Below are positions 27,201-36,159 of a stretch of DNA of 64,000 nucleotides, piece by piece; the first letter of the stretch is position 1, and each line of letters opens with the position of its first letter. The notes under the pieces are model-generated. The model was not told where the DNA came from. It did no database searches and saw only the letters and a list, made by a program, of their open reading frames with translations. The stretch covers positions 62,001-126,000 of the forward strand of contig JAFUOO010000012.1 in assembly GCA_017472685.1 (NCBI GenBank). Reading direction: 5' to 3'. The DNA is from Clostridia bacterium. Lineage in GTDB: Bacteria; Bacillota; Clostridia; UMGS1883. Both the position numbers and the translations under genes were made by a program.

Positions 27201-29758
27201 ACTATTCCGAAAGCGGCGAATCAGTTCGCACCACAACACTTAATGGCGGTAATACTGTTTATGCTATGAGAACTTTCTTCCCCATTGAAGGCGGAAAGAG
27301 CTATCTTGTAAGAAACTCTATCTACAACAATACAGGTGCGGCAACAGCCAGCCATTCCAACGCAGGTATGTCTGCTATTATTGCAACAGGTGCTCCTGTA
27401 TACAGCTCATTTAACAATCTTACAATGTACAGCCATGTGGAATACGGCGGCTTCAACTCCTGGAGTAATGAAACAGGTCCTGTTTATGTAGGCTCAACGC
27501 CCTCCAGAACAGACTATGTTACACAGCCCGGTCTCAATAAGGTTGAGGTTGTTATCAACGCACCCGAAGCAGCTGAAAACATTATGATTTCTTACGGTGC
27601 ATGGGGCTCCACAGAGCTTTACTTCGGCGACTTTGAAATCTACGAGCTTGAAGAAATAGTAAATGAAGACGCTGTAGCAACAACTGTTACTGTTGAGTTT
27701 GTTGATGCTGAAGGCAATGAAATCGCAGATAGTATCACAGAAGAAATAGGCGAGGGAGAAATCTATATTTATGATGCGCCTAAGACAATCACATATAATG
27801 ATGAATATTATGTGCTTGACGAAGAAGACTCGCTTCTCAGCTGTAAGGTTGCTCAGGGCGAAAACACAATCAGTGCAGTTTACAACAGAGTTGGTCTTGT
27901 AACTGTTAAGCATGTTGACGAAACAGGCAATGAAATTGCAAATGCAGAAACCTATGAATCAGGCATCGGTATTGCTTTTGATGGTAGTTTGTATGCAAAG
28001 AGAAACCTTATTTTCGAATCTAAGGTTTATAACTATGTAGCAGCTGCTGACGATGCAATTGAGGTATCGGCTAAGATTTCTGAAAACGTAATTGAGCTTG
28101 AATATGAAGAAAGCAATGTTTCCTTTGACGGTAAGCTTGCACACTTCACATTCGACGATGAAGAAACAGGTTTTGTAAGCGACTTTGCAAAGGCAGACAG
28201 TAACGGTGCAAACGTTCTTTCTAACGATGCAATGAAGGGTAAGAGCTTGTATCTCAACGGTACAGGTGCAAACTTCTTGAACGTTACAAATGCAGAGGGA
28301 GAAGCGCTTCTCACAGGTTTGGACGAAGTAACAGTTGTATTCTATGCAAAGGTAGCCGGCACGGGTGCCAACTGGTCACTCTTCATGGCTCCCAACACCA
28401 ATACACAGGTTTATCAGCAGGAGCATTACGTTGGTATGCTTCACAACGGAAACCTCATTGCGGAAAGATACAACAACTCAGGTGCACGTCCTGCAACTAT
28501 TTCTGTTTCCGACCCCACAGGCACATGGAAGAAGTATGCGCTCGTAATCGAAGAAGGTCAGACAACTGTTTATATCGACGGTGCTCAGACCTCTCTTACA
28601 TCCTCCTATAAGCTTTCCGACATTCTTGGCGACAACTCTGTTATCCAGATTGGTAAGGCGAACTGGGGCAGCGGCGAATACTTCAACGGTTATATTGACG
28701 AATTTATGATTTATAACTACGCACTTTCTGAAAGAGAAATTGCGGAAATAGGCGGCAGCAGTAAGGTTACTGTAAGCTTTGTTGATAAGGACGGCACTAC
28801 ACTTAAAGCCGACGAAACAATCGACGTGCTTTCCGGTGTTGAGCTTACAGAAGGCGTAATCAATTACGAAAAGCTTATCACAGTTGGCGGAATTGACTAC
28901 ATGGTTACCGATGTTGAAGGTCTTGGTCAGGTAGCAACAGGTGCAGACATGACAGTAAAGGTTATTTATGCAGAAGCTGTGGCAGCAGAGACCACATTCA
29001 AGGCAACAAGAGGCGACTCGCTTCGCTCAGCAACAGACACCTCACTTGCGGATTTCGCAAGTGAATCCGGTACAGAATATCCTGCAAGACTTATGACCGA
29101 TAACCGTTGGTATAAGAGAGCAGGTCTTGCAGGCTTCGAGGTTAGTGTTCCTGCAGGCGAAATCATTACAAAGGCTACAGTTAAGCTTCATGTAAATGCC
29201 TCCAACGGAACAAACGGTGCTGCAATTTACGACGCATCAAATCTTCCTGAGGATTGGTCAAGAGGCAATGTAACAGGCTTTGCTCTTCCTGCAGAACCCA
29301 TTTCTACAGGTGTTGTAAGCGGCGGCTATATCACATTCGATGTTACTGATTATGTAACAGAAAACGGCGATGTAAGCTTTGCAGTATTCACAACTGTTGA
29401 CCAGCAGTACATTATCTACGATTCCGAAAACACCAGCTATGTTCCCGAGCTTATCGTTGAAACAGCAAAGGAAAAGACTACAAGCTTTGAAATTGTTGAT
29501 AACAAGGCTGTTTACACCTCCTACGATGATATAGACGTAACTGTTATGGTTGCTTACTACGATGTTGATGGTGCAGTTATTAAGGCTGTAACTTCCACAG
29601 ACAACGACAAAACCGAAACAACAGTTTCCGTAGCAGTTGAACAGGTAGAAGGCGCAGTGGAATACAAGGTGTTTGTATGGAAATCCAAGGATGGCATGAA
29701 GCCCATTCTTGAGCCTATTGTAGGCACATTTGCTCCTGCAGAAACACCTGCTGAATAA
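24212..29758 (+). CDS. Secreted multidomain polysaccharide lyase-like protein (DNRLRE, heparinase II/III-like, LamG)
   Basis: The 1848-residue product begins with a signal peptide (about 1-27, ending SVNA). A first DNRLRE/CBM96-like module follows (about 178-280), then a helical region (about 310-560) and a beta-sandwich with the heparinase II/III signature FDGHAHPDSAS and GKPLLVDSGRYSYS (about 590-620). This order is that of lyases acting on uronic-acid polysaccharides. Next come a CBM-like part (about 970-1145), two MucBP-like modules (about 1157-1300), a LamG domain (about 1308-1510), another MucBP-like module (about 1517-1586) and a second DNRLRE (about 1590-1750). The end has a VFVWKS...MKPI module. 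No sortase or SLH anchor is seen. The upstream in-frame start at 24179 is rejected because AGGAG precedes ATG 24212. Substrate unknown. Confidence 0.85.
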   Translation: MKRVLSIILSLAIVMTVFGTIPVSVNAASMSDADFFSKFDLASSGMEDVKAAVDRGDYSTAKKELVEYLSARKANGDAAAFPISADDENYGQAVLPLDNILTGPYEFDVWLNRFTVTGKEYELYEIDLTEKTAQELNNQAISVMLFERQKQSFPVLVASKEYAGYEPVLVIETAEGATYEIMANHDTYVNSGATTTTYGAATELYVKEQSDSVSSPFGSQTRRAYINFPLTEAANQTVTKATMKLYAKLADDATVDSLDVHVISVGDTMWDEGRLTWATIGGNIYSYQNAAVPTWQQPSGADGEYQNVTTRFWFARSMAYEYLTYLEDPVAYAASHPLYPDGSVFGEKLIDLMDAFATQKSYGYNRTLETGERLNRWVDVLDALIDTPAVQNNPDKVCNIISFMWGDCNYLAGLDIANGSYWWSNWRIVANAGFFKGNEYFPEWKNYSTWRDKVDYNVNYTLDLLFMDDMSFAEAGPAYAVWCVELFGDCMRMAELNGRPMDKTFTEKLRYATRFALESIYPDGYDTNIGDSNYKDRMSVFNDLAEYYGNDSILNAFVNGEDEGAEYFSSIYHDSNTMLMRNSWNPDEAVYLQFNNNPFDGHAHPDSASVVMYAYGKPLLVDSGRYSYSNFNTIYNDLRYASAHNTIEAVGQSMASHASAAKPLEYAVTNDVFDFATTSQTGYSGTTHTRNVFFVKNGYSIVTDYVTGSQSREYRQNWHFMPSSNAEMNGNTATTNFYNEANIVIANAGSTNAVIRDGYHSADYGLVAAAKYASYSKTGSEVKFDTVLCPISADVPVDYAASEVAVTDLAEGDNSKAALEITIDGDTSYYYVENTADADGTFGDYETDAKMALVAPGRGRVAIVDGSYIDNVVESKNTITSMSIDFEVDFGGNVINITGENLVPSNDSDAIKIFVDESIVDVTLNGKRIKFSEETSDEGTVIFAVRSTDISGSGEISINGKEYNIVGENLVTGGLDSLTNATGGNLLSNWQKVTNANYSESGESVRTTTLNGGNTVYAMRTFFPIEGGKSYLVRNSIYNNTGAATASHSNAGMSAIIATGAPVYSSFNNLTMYSHVEYGGFNSWSNETGPVYVGSTPSRTDYVTQPGLNKVEVVINAPEAAENIMISYGAWGSTELYFGDFEIYELEEIVNEDAVATTVTVEFVDAEGNEIADSITEEIGEGEIYIYDAPKTITYNDEYYVLDEEDSLLSCKVAQGENTISAVYNRVGLVTVKHVDETGNEIANAETYESGIGIAFDGSLYAKRNLIFESKVYNYVAAADDAIEVSAKISENVIELEYEESNVSFDGKLAHFTFDDEETGFVSDFAKADSNGANVLSNDAMKGKSLYLNGTGANFLNVTNAEGEALLTGLDEVTVVFYAKVAGTGANWSLFMAPNTNTQVYQQEHYVGMLHNGNLIAERYNNSGARPATISVSDPTGTWKKYALVIEEGQTTVYIDGAQTSLTSSYKLSDILGDNSVIQIGKANWGSGEYFNGYIDEFMIYNYALSEREIAEIGGSSKVTVSFVDKDGTTLKADETIDVLSGVELTEGVINYEKLITVGGIDYMVTDVEGLGQVATGADMTVKVIYAEAVAAETTFKATRGDSLRSATDTSLADFASESGTEYPARLMTDNRWYKRAGLAGFEVSVPAGEIITKATVKLHVNASNGTNGAAIYDASNLPEDWSRGNVTGFALPAEPISTGVVSGGYITFDVTDYVTENGDVSFAVFTTVDQQYIIYDSENTSYVPELIVETAKEKTTSFEIVDNKAVYTSYDDIDVTVMVAYYDVDGAVIKAVTSTDNDKTETTVSVAVEQVEGAVEYKVFVWKSKDGMKPILEPIVGTFAPAETPAE

Positions 29759-29765
29759 AAAACAA

Positions 29766-29793
29766 ACGGAGAGCAGAAATGCTCTCCGTTTTT
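29766..29793 (+). terminator. Terminator after the secreted lyase-like gene
   Basis: ACGGAGAGC pairs with GCTCTCCGT over a six-base loop and is followed by T residues. Confidence 0.88.
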
Positions 29794-29800
29794 GCAACTT

Positions 29801-29826
29801 AAAAGCTCAGCTGACGCTGAGCTTTT
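29801..29826 (-). terminator. Terminator after the minus-strand glycosidase
   Basis: AAAAGCTCAGC and GCTGAGCTTTT form an 11-base stem with a TGAC loop. It lies four bases beyond the minus-strand stop and can act in both directions. Confidence 0.8.
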
Positions 29827-29829
29827 ATT

Positions 29830-31797
29830 TTAATAGCATATTGAATTGATTTCAGTTTGTTTTTCCTCTGTGGGCTTCATGTCGCCGTTTGCAACCAGGT
29901 AAACCTCACGGTTTGCTTTCTTTGCGCTTTCAACAATCTCGGAATACTCCTTATTGCACACATCTACAAAGCCTATCTGGTAATTTTCACCGTCAAAGCG
30001 TCCAAGGTAGCCCTGGTCATTAAGGGTGAAATAATGAGCACCTAAGCAGTAGGGGTGAGAGGCGGCACGGTGCATATAATAGCGGTATGCCTTGGCACGG
30101 TCTTCCTGACTTGCAACACCCTGAATGCCTGTTGCATCAAGCCCACGGTCAAGTGCACCGAAGTGGAATTCGCCAATCATTACGGGCATGTCAACCAGGT
30201 CAACAATATGCTGAATACTACCATATGGGTCATGTCGGTAGCAGTTGAAGGAGAATATGTCAAAATATTCACAGCCGCTTGTTACGGTTTTATTTGCAAC
30301 CCATGCGTAGCGCATGCCAAGATTTAAATGGTTGGGGTCAACCGCCTTGATAGCTAAAGCAGGGACCTTTATAAACTCTCTGACCATTTCTGCTGATATT
30401 GTCATCAGATCGTCCCAGGCTGTTTTATTGAGTGCTTCCTTATCAATTGGAGTATACAAATCCTCAAAGGAAGAATGGGCAGTGTTCCATGCCATATTAA
30501 GGCTCTCAATCGCCTCGTATTGCGTTCTGAGCGAATTGACGATAACTTCCTTGGAATAAAATTTCTCGTCTGATTCCAGCGCTACAGCGGCTATATTGAG
30601 CCCATCCGAAAACGCCCAGTGAGGCTCATTTGACATGAAATAGCCAATCATATTCCTGTCGTCCTTAAGCTCGTCGAGCTGCTGAGCCCATTTTTCGCTT
30701 TCGTCTTTATATTCGGGCGAGAAAACATCGGGGAAGTCGCGGAAAATATTTTTTGTTGTACGGGGAAACCCGCGGAGAATATGTACATAGGGGAGGTTGG
30801 AGTTCTTGATAAACCTCATATCGCTCCAGCAGGCAACGGTGTTTTCGCCCCATTCAATAAGCCTGCGTTTTGTAATGCGGGTCCATGCTTCATACCAGTT
30901 TTCGCCAAATGTGCGATAAAGGTTATATTTATGCCAGGAGAAGAAAACCTCATCGCCAAAGCGTCTTTTAGCCCAGCCGGGAGTATCTTTATCGGGCAGA
31001 TAGTCGCAGAAGTTTTCAATACCTGTCAGGTTACAGTCGCCGTCAACGCCGACACAGTCAAGACCGCAGCTTATAAACGCATAGCCATCGGGGTCCTTGA
31101 GCCAGTAGCGTCTGTCGTCCTTTTCAAGAGCAAAGAAGCCTGTGGGCTCAAAACGTTTGCCGAGCCAGCCACCGTAAGCTGAGCAATTGTCGGGAATTTG
31201 CGTTTCCTTTTCATATTCAGCCATAAGATGCTTCTTCAATTCGTCTTCATCCTTGGTTTTTCCGACCCAGTCGGTAATTTTTTTCTGACCGAGAGTATCT
31301 ACAAGCTTTACGTCGGGCACAGCATACTCGGGCTCACATTCAGATATATAAGAATCGTGTATTTCAAGGGTAACATTGTCGGGAGAGGGTGCAACACCAA
31401 AGGCGAAGCGTGTAAGGTTTCTAAGCTTTACAGGCGTGCCGAGAACAACTGTTTTAAGTCTGCCGGGCTTTCTCTTAAGGAAAAGAACGCCACCCTCGGC
31501 AGATTCTTCCTTAAGGGAAACAACTGTTTTAACCTGGGGAAGAAGCCCGATTTTAACGGTAATGTTGCTGTGCTTCTGCTCTGTATCCCAGAAATTGAGT
31601 GTTACGCTTGTGGAATACTCACTAAGGTTTGTGGCTTCAAAAACCACATATTCGTCCTTGTTGCAAGAGTAAGAGCAGATAGTTCCCTTAGCGCCCTCAA
31701 AAAGCAGCATACCGCCATCCTTGGAAAAGGTATACAAACCGTTTCCGTCAGATACAACGTTTTTTAATACAGCACTGTTTAAATCAATCTTTTTCAC
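29830..31797 (-). CDS. Clan GH-A glycoside hydrolase, GH50 agarase-like
   Basis: The 655-residue product has an N-terminal beta-sandwich (about 1-170) and a TIM barrel. Candidate catalytic glutamates are in FMSNEPHW (acid/base, about 395) and VMIGEFHFGALDRG (nucleophile, about 553). The latter resembles GH50 beta-agarases as I remember them; I am unsure of the exact family and substrate. There is no signal peptide, so it is probably cytoplasmic. The start is GTG with AGAGG upstream. It lies 27 bases after murC on the same strand and may be cotranscribed. The neighbouring secreted lyase-like gene hints at shared polysaccharide use. Confidence 0.7.
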   Translation of the reverse strand: MKKIDLNSAVLKNVVSDGNGLYTFSKDGGMLLFEGAKGTICSYSCNKDEYVVFEATNLSEYSTSVTLNFWDTEQKHSNITVKIGLLPQVKTVVSLKEESAEGGVLFLKRKPGRLKTVVLGTPVKLRNLTRFAFGVAPSPDNVTLEIHDSYISECEPEYAVPDVKLVDTLGQKKITDWVGKTKDEDELKKHLMAEYEKETQIPDNCSAYGGWLGKRFEPTGFFALEKDDRRYWLKDPDGYAFISCGLDCVGVDGDCNLTGIENFCDYLPDKDTPGWAKRRFGDEVFFSWHKYNLYRTFGENWYEAWTRITKRRLIEWGENTVACWSDMRFIKNSNLPYVHILRGFPRTTKNIFRDFPDVFSPEYKDESEKWAQQLDELKDDRNMIGYFMSNEPHWAFSDGLNIAAVALESDEKFYSKEVIVNSLRTQYEAIESLNMAWNTAHSSFEDLYTPIDKEALNKTAWDDLMTISAEMVREFIKVPALAIKAVDPNHLNLGMRYAWVANKTVTSGCEYFDIFSFNCYRHDPYGSIQHIVDLVDMPVMIGEFHFGALDRGLDATGIQGVASQEDRAKAYRYYMHRAASHPYCLGAHYFTLNDQGYLGRFDGENYQIGFVDVCNKEYSEIVESAKKANREVYLVANGDMKPTEEKQTEINSICY

Positions 31798-31824
31798 TTT
31801 CCGTTCCTCTTTCTTTATCTGTAT

Positions 31825-33189
31825 TTACTTTAAAAGCGCTTCACCAATCTTATATACATCGCCTGCACCCATTGTGAAAACAATGTCATGTTCTTTCAGA
31901 CGACCGCGGAGATATTCCTCCACATCTTCAAAGGATGCGCGGTACAGCGCACCGCAGGTTGCATCGGCAAGGTCCTTTGCAGAAACAAGCCCCGTATCCT
32001 TTTCTCGTGCAGCAAAAATGTCCGTAATTATCACGTTTACACCGCTTTCTGAGAACACCTTTACAAAGTCGTCAAAAAGCATTTTTGTACGGGTGTAGGT
32101 GTGAGGCTGGAACACGCAGTATATATTTTCATAGCCCATATTCTTTGCCGCATCAAGCGTTGCTTTGATTTCTGAAGGGTGATGTGCGTAGTCGTCAACA
32201 ATAAGTGCTCCGTTGAAGAAGCCCTTTCTTTCAAAGCGTCTGTGAGCACCTATAAATTTGCCGAGAGCCGAGCAGATTACATTCTTGTTAATTCCCGATA
32301 TGTCGGCAACAGCGAAGGCACAAATAGCGTTGTACACATTGTGCTTTCCGGGCACAGCGAGCGAAACCGTTGCGTAATATTCGCCGTTTTTACGTATTTT
32401 GAACATACATTTGTCGGACGCATCGTGTGTAATGTCATAGCCCTGATAGTCGCATTCGTTTTCAATACCTACAGTGACAACGTTTCTGTCAACGCCGTCA
32501 ATAGCCTTTAATACGTTTTTGTCGTCAATGTTTGCAATAAGCGCACCATCCTCAGGCGTAAGTATTGCAAGGCGACGGAATGTGTCGATAATGTCGTCAA
32601 GACCTGTGAAAAAGTCAAGATGGTCCTCTTCAATGTTGAGCATGACAGTTGTTTTGGGTGAGAACTTTAAAAAGCTTCTGTGATATTCACAAGCCTCAGC
32701 AATAAAAATGTCCTTTTTGCCAACCCTTAAGTTTCCGCCTATAACATCAAGCTCACCGCCGATTGTTACAGTGGGGTCCATATCGGCTTCGAGATATATT
32801 TGTGAAATCATGCCTGTTGTGCTTGTTTTTCCGTGTGTACCGGAAACAGCAATAGGATTCTGATATCTTTTCATAATTGTGCCCAGAAGCTCGGCGCGGT
32901 CGATAATTTCAATGCCTTTTTCTTTTGCTGCAACAAATTCGGGGTTATCCTCCTTAACAGCTGCAGTGTAAACAATAAGCTGCTGGTCGGCAATGTTTTC
33001 AGCCTTATGACCAATAAAAACCTTAGCACCGTATTCTTCAAGCTGTCTTGTTATGTGGCTTTCCTTCATGTCGGAGCCCGACACAATGCAACCATCATCC
33101 ATAAGGATGCGGGCAAGTGCACTCATGCTGATTCCGCCTATGCCGATAAAATGTATTCTGAAACCTTCGATTAGCATGCTGTTATCCAT
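31825..33189 (-). CDS. murC: UDP-N-acetylmuramate-L-alanine ligase
   Basis: MurC adds L-alanine to UDP-MurNAc with ATP in peptidoglycan synthesis. The 454-residue product has the nucleotide fold start FIGIGGISMSALARIL (about 12-27), the ATP loop GTHGKTSTTGMI (about 111-122) and the DYAHHPSEI motif (about 333). The frame is open 42 bases further upstream, but ATG 33189 has GGAGG at the right distance and gives the family N terminus. It is divergent from spoVG. Confidence 0.96.
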   Translation of the reverse strand: MDNSMLIEGFRIHFIGIGGISMSALARILMDDGCIVSGSDMKESHITRQLEEYGAKVFIGHKAENIADQQLIVYTAAVKEDNPEFVAAKEKGIEIIDRAELLGTIMKRYQNPIAVSGTHGKTSTTGMISQIYLEADMDPTVTIGGELDVIGGNLRVGKKDIFIAEACEYHRSFLKFSPKTTVMLNIEEDHLDFFTGLDDIIDTFRRLAILTPEDGALIANIDDKNVLKAIDGVDRNVVTVGIENECDYQGYDITHDASDKCMFKIRKNGEYYATVSLAVPGKHNVYNAICAFAVADISGINKNVICSALGKFIGAHRRFERKGFFNGALIVDDYAHHPSEIKATLDAAKNMGYENIYCVFQPHTYTRTKMLFDDFVKVFSESGVNVIITDIFAAREKDTGLVSAKDLADATCGALYRASFEDVEEYLRGRLKEHDIVFTMGAGDVYKIGEALLK

Positions 33190-33250
33190 ATTTTTCCTCC
33201 AAAACATATTGTGATATAAATATAATATCAAAAAATTTAATAATTTACTA

Positions 33251-33279
33251 TTGAAAAATTGTCACTACTTTGATATTAT
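33251..33279 (+). promoter_or_regulatory. Promoter of spoVG
   Basis: TTGAAA at 33251-33256 and TATTAT at 33274-33279 are 17 bases apart, about 67 bases upstream of the spoVG GTG. Confidence 0.6.
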
Positions 33280-33346
33280 ACAATTAATAGAGAAAAAATC
33301 AAGTATCTTTGAATAACTTGGTTAAAGATTTTTAGGAGGGAATAGT

Positions 33347-33619
33347 GTGGAAATTACTGATATCAGAGTGAGAAAAATTGCTTCTGACGGAAAAATGAAG
33401 GCTATTGTATCGGTAACACTGGACAATATGCTTGTTATCCACGACATTAAGGTTATTGAAGGCGTTGAAAAAATGTTTGTTGCAATGCCCAGCAGAAAGA
33501 ATGCCGAAGGGGAATACAAGGATATTGTACATCCTATCACAAGCCAGCTTCGCGAAACTCTTCAGACTGCAATTCTTGCAAAATATGAAGAGGCAGTGAA
33601 AGAGCAGGCTGATGAGTGA
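33347..33619 (+). CDS. spoVG: SpoVG septation/regulatory nucleic-acid-binding protein
   Basis: SpoVG is a small regulator affecting division-site and developmental genes in Firmicutes; homologues bind DNA and RNA. The 90-residue product has the whole family core: ITDIRVRKI at the start, ALDN-like [15 protein letters not shown] in the middle and FVAMPSRKN (about 44-52). Start is GTG with AGGAGGG seven bases upstream. Order spoVG-glmU-prs-pth-mfd matches the Bacillus chromosome. Confidence 0.96.
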   Translation: MEITDIRVRKIASDGKMKAIVSVTLDNMLVIHDIKVIEGVEKMFVAMPSRKNAEGEYKDIVHPITSQLRETLQTAILAKYEEAVKEQADE

Positions 33620-33630
33620 TTTGAAAGCAT

Positions 33631-33664
33631 AAATCAGGCAGGCCGTGTTTTGCTTGCCTGATTT
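33631..33664 (+). terminator. Hairpin between spoVG and glmU (weak terminator or attenuator)
   Basis: AAATCAGGCA pairs with TGCCTGATTT over a 14-base loop. No T run follows. A second small hairpin CTTGCAA-TTGCAAG lies at about 33678-33696. Confidence 0.5.
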
Positions 33665-33737
33665 GTTGTGTCTGTCTTGCAAGCTCGTTGCAAGGCAAAG
33701 ATTATTTTATTACGGGCAGAAAGGTTACGGGTGTATT

Positions 33738-35099
33738 ATGAGTTTTTCACTTGTTGTTCTTGCGGCAGGCGAAGGCAAAAGAATGAAATCCGAAAAATCA
33801 AAGGTAGTATTTAAGGTTTCCGGCAAGGAAATGGTTAACCGTGTTATAGATGAAGCAAAAAAGGCCGGTGTAGACGATGTATGTGTTGTTGTAGGACACA
33901 AGGCCGAAATGGTTATGGAAGCAGTGGGAAGTGCAGCACAGTTTGTTACACAGGCAGAGCAAAAAGGCACAGGTCACGCAGTTATGCAGGCTAAGGATTT
34001 TATCGCAAAGAGTGACAATGTGATGATACTTGCAGGCGATACTCCGCTTATCACCGCGCAGACCTTGAAAAGTGCAATTGATGCACATGTTAAAGACGAA
34101 AACACCTGCACAGTTTTAACAGCAGTTATTGATAATCCCTTCGGCTATGGACGAATTATCCGCGACGATAAGGGCGATGTGGCAAAAATTGTTGAACAGA
34201 AGGATGCCTCCGAGGAGGAAAAGGCAGTTTGCGAAATTAATTCGGGTATGTATTGCTTTAACTCCGCTGAGCTCTTAAAGGCGCTTGATATGCTCACAGA
34301 TGACAATGCACAAGGTGAGTATTATCTTACCGATACACTTGCTATTATGAAGGCTGCAAATCTTAAGGTTGGTGCCTTTGTGGTGGATGATGCAACGGAA
34401 ATTTCAGGTGTGAATGACCGACTGCAGCTGGCTGAGGCTGAAAAGGTTATGAAGAAGAGAATTAATACCTTCCATGCCCTTTCCGGTGTTACAATTATAG
34501 ATATTGACAACACCTATATCGAGGACGATGTAATTATCGGCCAGGATACCGTTATTTATCCCGGTACAACCATTGAAAAGGGCTCAAAAATAGGCAAGGG
34601 TGTTGTTATAGGACAGAATTGCAGAATTGTGAATTCCACAGTAGGCGACGGAACTGACATTTATTATTCCACTATGGTTGATTCAACTGTAGGCGAGAAT
34701 TGTCACGTTGGTCCTTACGCATATCTCAGACCTCACAGTATTGTGGGAAATAATTGCAAGGTAGGCGACTTTGTTGAGCTTAAAAATGCAACAATAGGCG
34801 ACGGAACAAAGGCAAGCCATCTTACATATATAGGCGATGCAGCCGTAGGCAGCAATGTTAACTTCGGTTGCGGTACGGTAATTGTCAATTACGACGGAAA
34901 GAGCAAGTTCAAGACAACCATCGGCGATAACGCCTTCATCGGTTGTAATTCAAATCTTGTTTCACCGGTTACGGTAAACGATAATGCGTATATCGCCGCA
35001 GGCTCTACTATTACGGACGAGGTGCCCGAGGGTGCCCTTGCAATTGCAAGAAGCCGTCAGGTAGTGAAGCCCGATTGGAAAGACAAACGTTCAAAGTAA
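33738..35099 (+). CDS. glmU: Bifunctional GlmU: N-acetylglucosamine-1-P uridyltransferase / glucosamine-1-P acetyltransferase
   Basis: GlmU acetylates GlcN-1-P and couples it to UTP, giving UDP-GlcNAc for the cell wall. The 453-residue product has the nucleotidyltransferase motif LAAGEGKRMKS (about 7-17) and then a left-handed beta-helix of hexapeptide repeats (about 250-440) with the active-site segment AYLRPHS. The frame is open from 33645, but ATG 33738 gives the family start (MSFSLVVLAAGEGKRM). Confidence 0.97.
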   Translation: MSFSLVVLAAGEGKRMKSEKSKVVFKVSGKEMVNRVIDEAKKAGVDDVCVVVGHKAEMVMEAVGSAAQFVTQAEQKGTGHAVMQAKDFIAKSDNVMILAGDTPLITAQTLKSAIDAHVKDENTCTVLTAVIDNPFGYGRIIRDDKGDVAKIVEQKDASEEEKAVCEINSGMYCFNSAELLKALDMLTDDNAQGEYYLTDTLAIMKAANLKVGAFVVDDATEISGVNDRLQLAEAEKVMKKRINTFHALSGVTIIDIDNTYIEDDVIIGQDTVIYPGTTIEKGSKIGKGVVIGQNCRIVNSTVGDGTDIYYSTMVDSTVGENCHVGPYAYLRPHSIVGNNCKVGDFVELKNATIGDGTKASHLTYIGDAAVGSNVNFGCGTVIVNYDGKSKFKTTIGDNAFIGCNSNLVSPVTVNDNAYIAAGSTITDEVPEGALAIARSRQVVKPDWKDKRSK

Positions 35100-35120
35100 A
35101 GGTAAAACGGAGGAGTAGCA

Positions 35121-36086
35121 ATGTTACACAATGCAAAGAACATCAAGATTTTTTCAGCAAATTCCAACCCTAATCTGGCAGCAAGCATAGCAAATCATCT
35201 CAATCTGCCTCTTGCATCCAATAAGGTTGGTAAGTTTTCCGACGGTGAAATTTTTGTTAACCTGGACGAAACCGTACGCGGTAGCGATGTGTTTATCATT
35301 CAGTCCACATGTGACCCTGTAAACGACCATCTCATGGAGCTTCTTGTCATGATTGATGCATGTAAGAGAGCATCCGCAGGCAGAATTGTTGCAGTTATGC
35401 CTTATTTCGGTTATGCAAGACAGGACAGAAAAGCAAAGGCAAGAGACCCGATCACAGCAAAGCTTGTTGCAAACCTTATTACAGCTGCAGGCGCTACAAG
35501 AGTTCTTACAATGGACTTACACGCAGCGCAGATTCAGGGCTTCTTCGACATTCCTGTTGACCACCTTTTAGGTGTTCCGCTTCTTGCACCTTATTTCCTT
35601 GAGAAGTTTGATTCCATGGATGATGTTGTTGTAGTATCACCTGACTTCGGCAGTGTAACAAGAGCAAGAAACTTCTCCAGAATTATAGATACACCTGTAG
35701 CTATCATTGACAAGCGCAGACCCAGACCCAATGTCAGCGAAGTAATGAACATTATCGGTGACATTAAGGACAAAAAGGTTATCCTTGTTGACGATATGAT
35801 TGACACTGCAGGTACAATTACTCACGGCGCTGAAGCTCTTATCGAAAAGGGCGCGAAGGAAGTTTACGCTTGCTGTTCACACCCTGTGCTTTCGGGTCCT
35901 GCAATGGAAAGAATTGCAGCATCTCCCATAAAAGAGCTTGTTGTTCTTGATACTATTGAACTCCCCGAGGAAAAGAAGGCTCCCAACATCAAGGTGCTTT
36001 CCGTAGCAAAGCTTTTTGCAGACGCTATTGAAAAGATTTATGAAGACGAGTCTATCAGTCCTCTCTTTTCTCCTCCAATTAAATAA
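35121..36086 (+). CDS. prs: Ribose-phosphate pyrophosphokinase (PRPP synthetase)
   Basis: Prs makes PRPP, the precursor for the purine and other pathways encoded in this window. The 321-residue product has the signature [18 protein letters not shown] (about 134-151) and the PRPP-binding motif [13 protein letters not shown] (about 220-232). A GGAGGAG ribosome-binding site lies 21 bases after glmU. Confidence 0.97.
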   Translation: MLHNAKNIKIFSANSNPNLAASIANHLNLPLASNKVGKFSDGEIFVNLDETVRGSDVFIIQSTCDPVNDHLMELLVMIDACKRASAGRIVAVMPYFGYARQDRKAKARDPITAKLVANLITAAGATRVLTMDLHAAQIQGFFDIPVDHLLGVPLLAPYFLEKFDSMDDVVVVSPDFGSVTRARNFSRIIDTPVAIIDKRRPRPNVSEVMNIIGDIKDKKVILVDDMIDTAGTITHGAEALIEKGAKEVYACCSHPVLSGPAMERIAASPIKELVVLDTIELPEEKKAPNIKVLSVAKLFADAIEKIYEDESISPLFSPPIK

Positions 36087-36093
36087 GTGATTT

Positions 36094-36125
36094 AAAGTCG
36101 GAAAGCGCATGCGTTTTCCGACTTT
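36094..36125 (+). terminator. Hairpin after prs
   Basis: AAAGTCGGAAA and TTTCCGACTTT form an 11-base stem around a GC-rich, self-complementary loop. There is no T run, so it may only reduce read-through into pth. Confidence 0.55.
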
Positions 36126-36159
36126 GTGTCGATAAAAATTACTATATGAGGTAAACACT

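Noticed and set aside
33190..33250. Minus-strand promoter for murC (TTGATA with TATGTT)
   Set aside because: The implied transcript start would fall on the ribosome-binding site.
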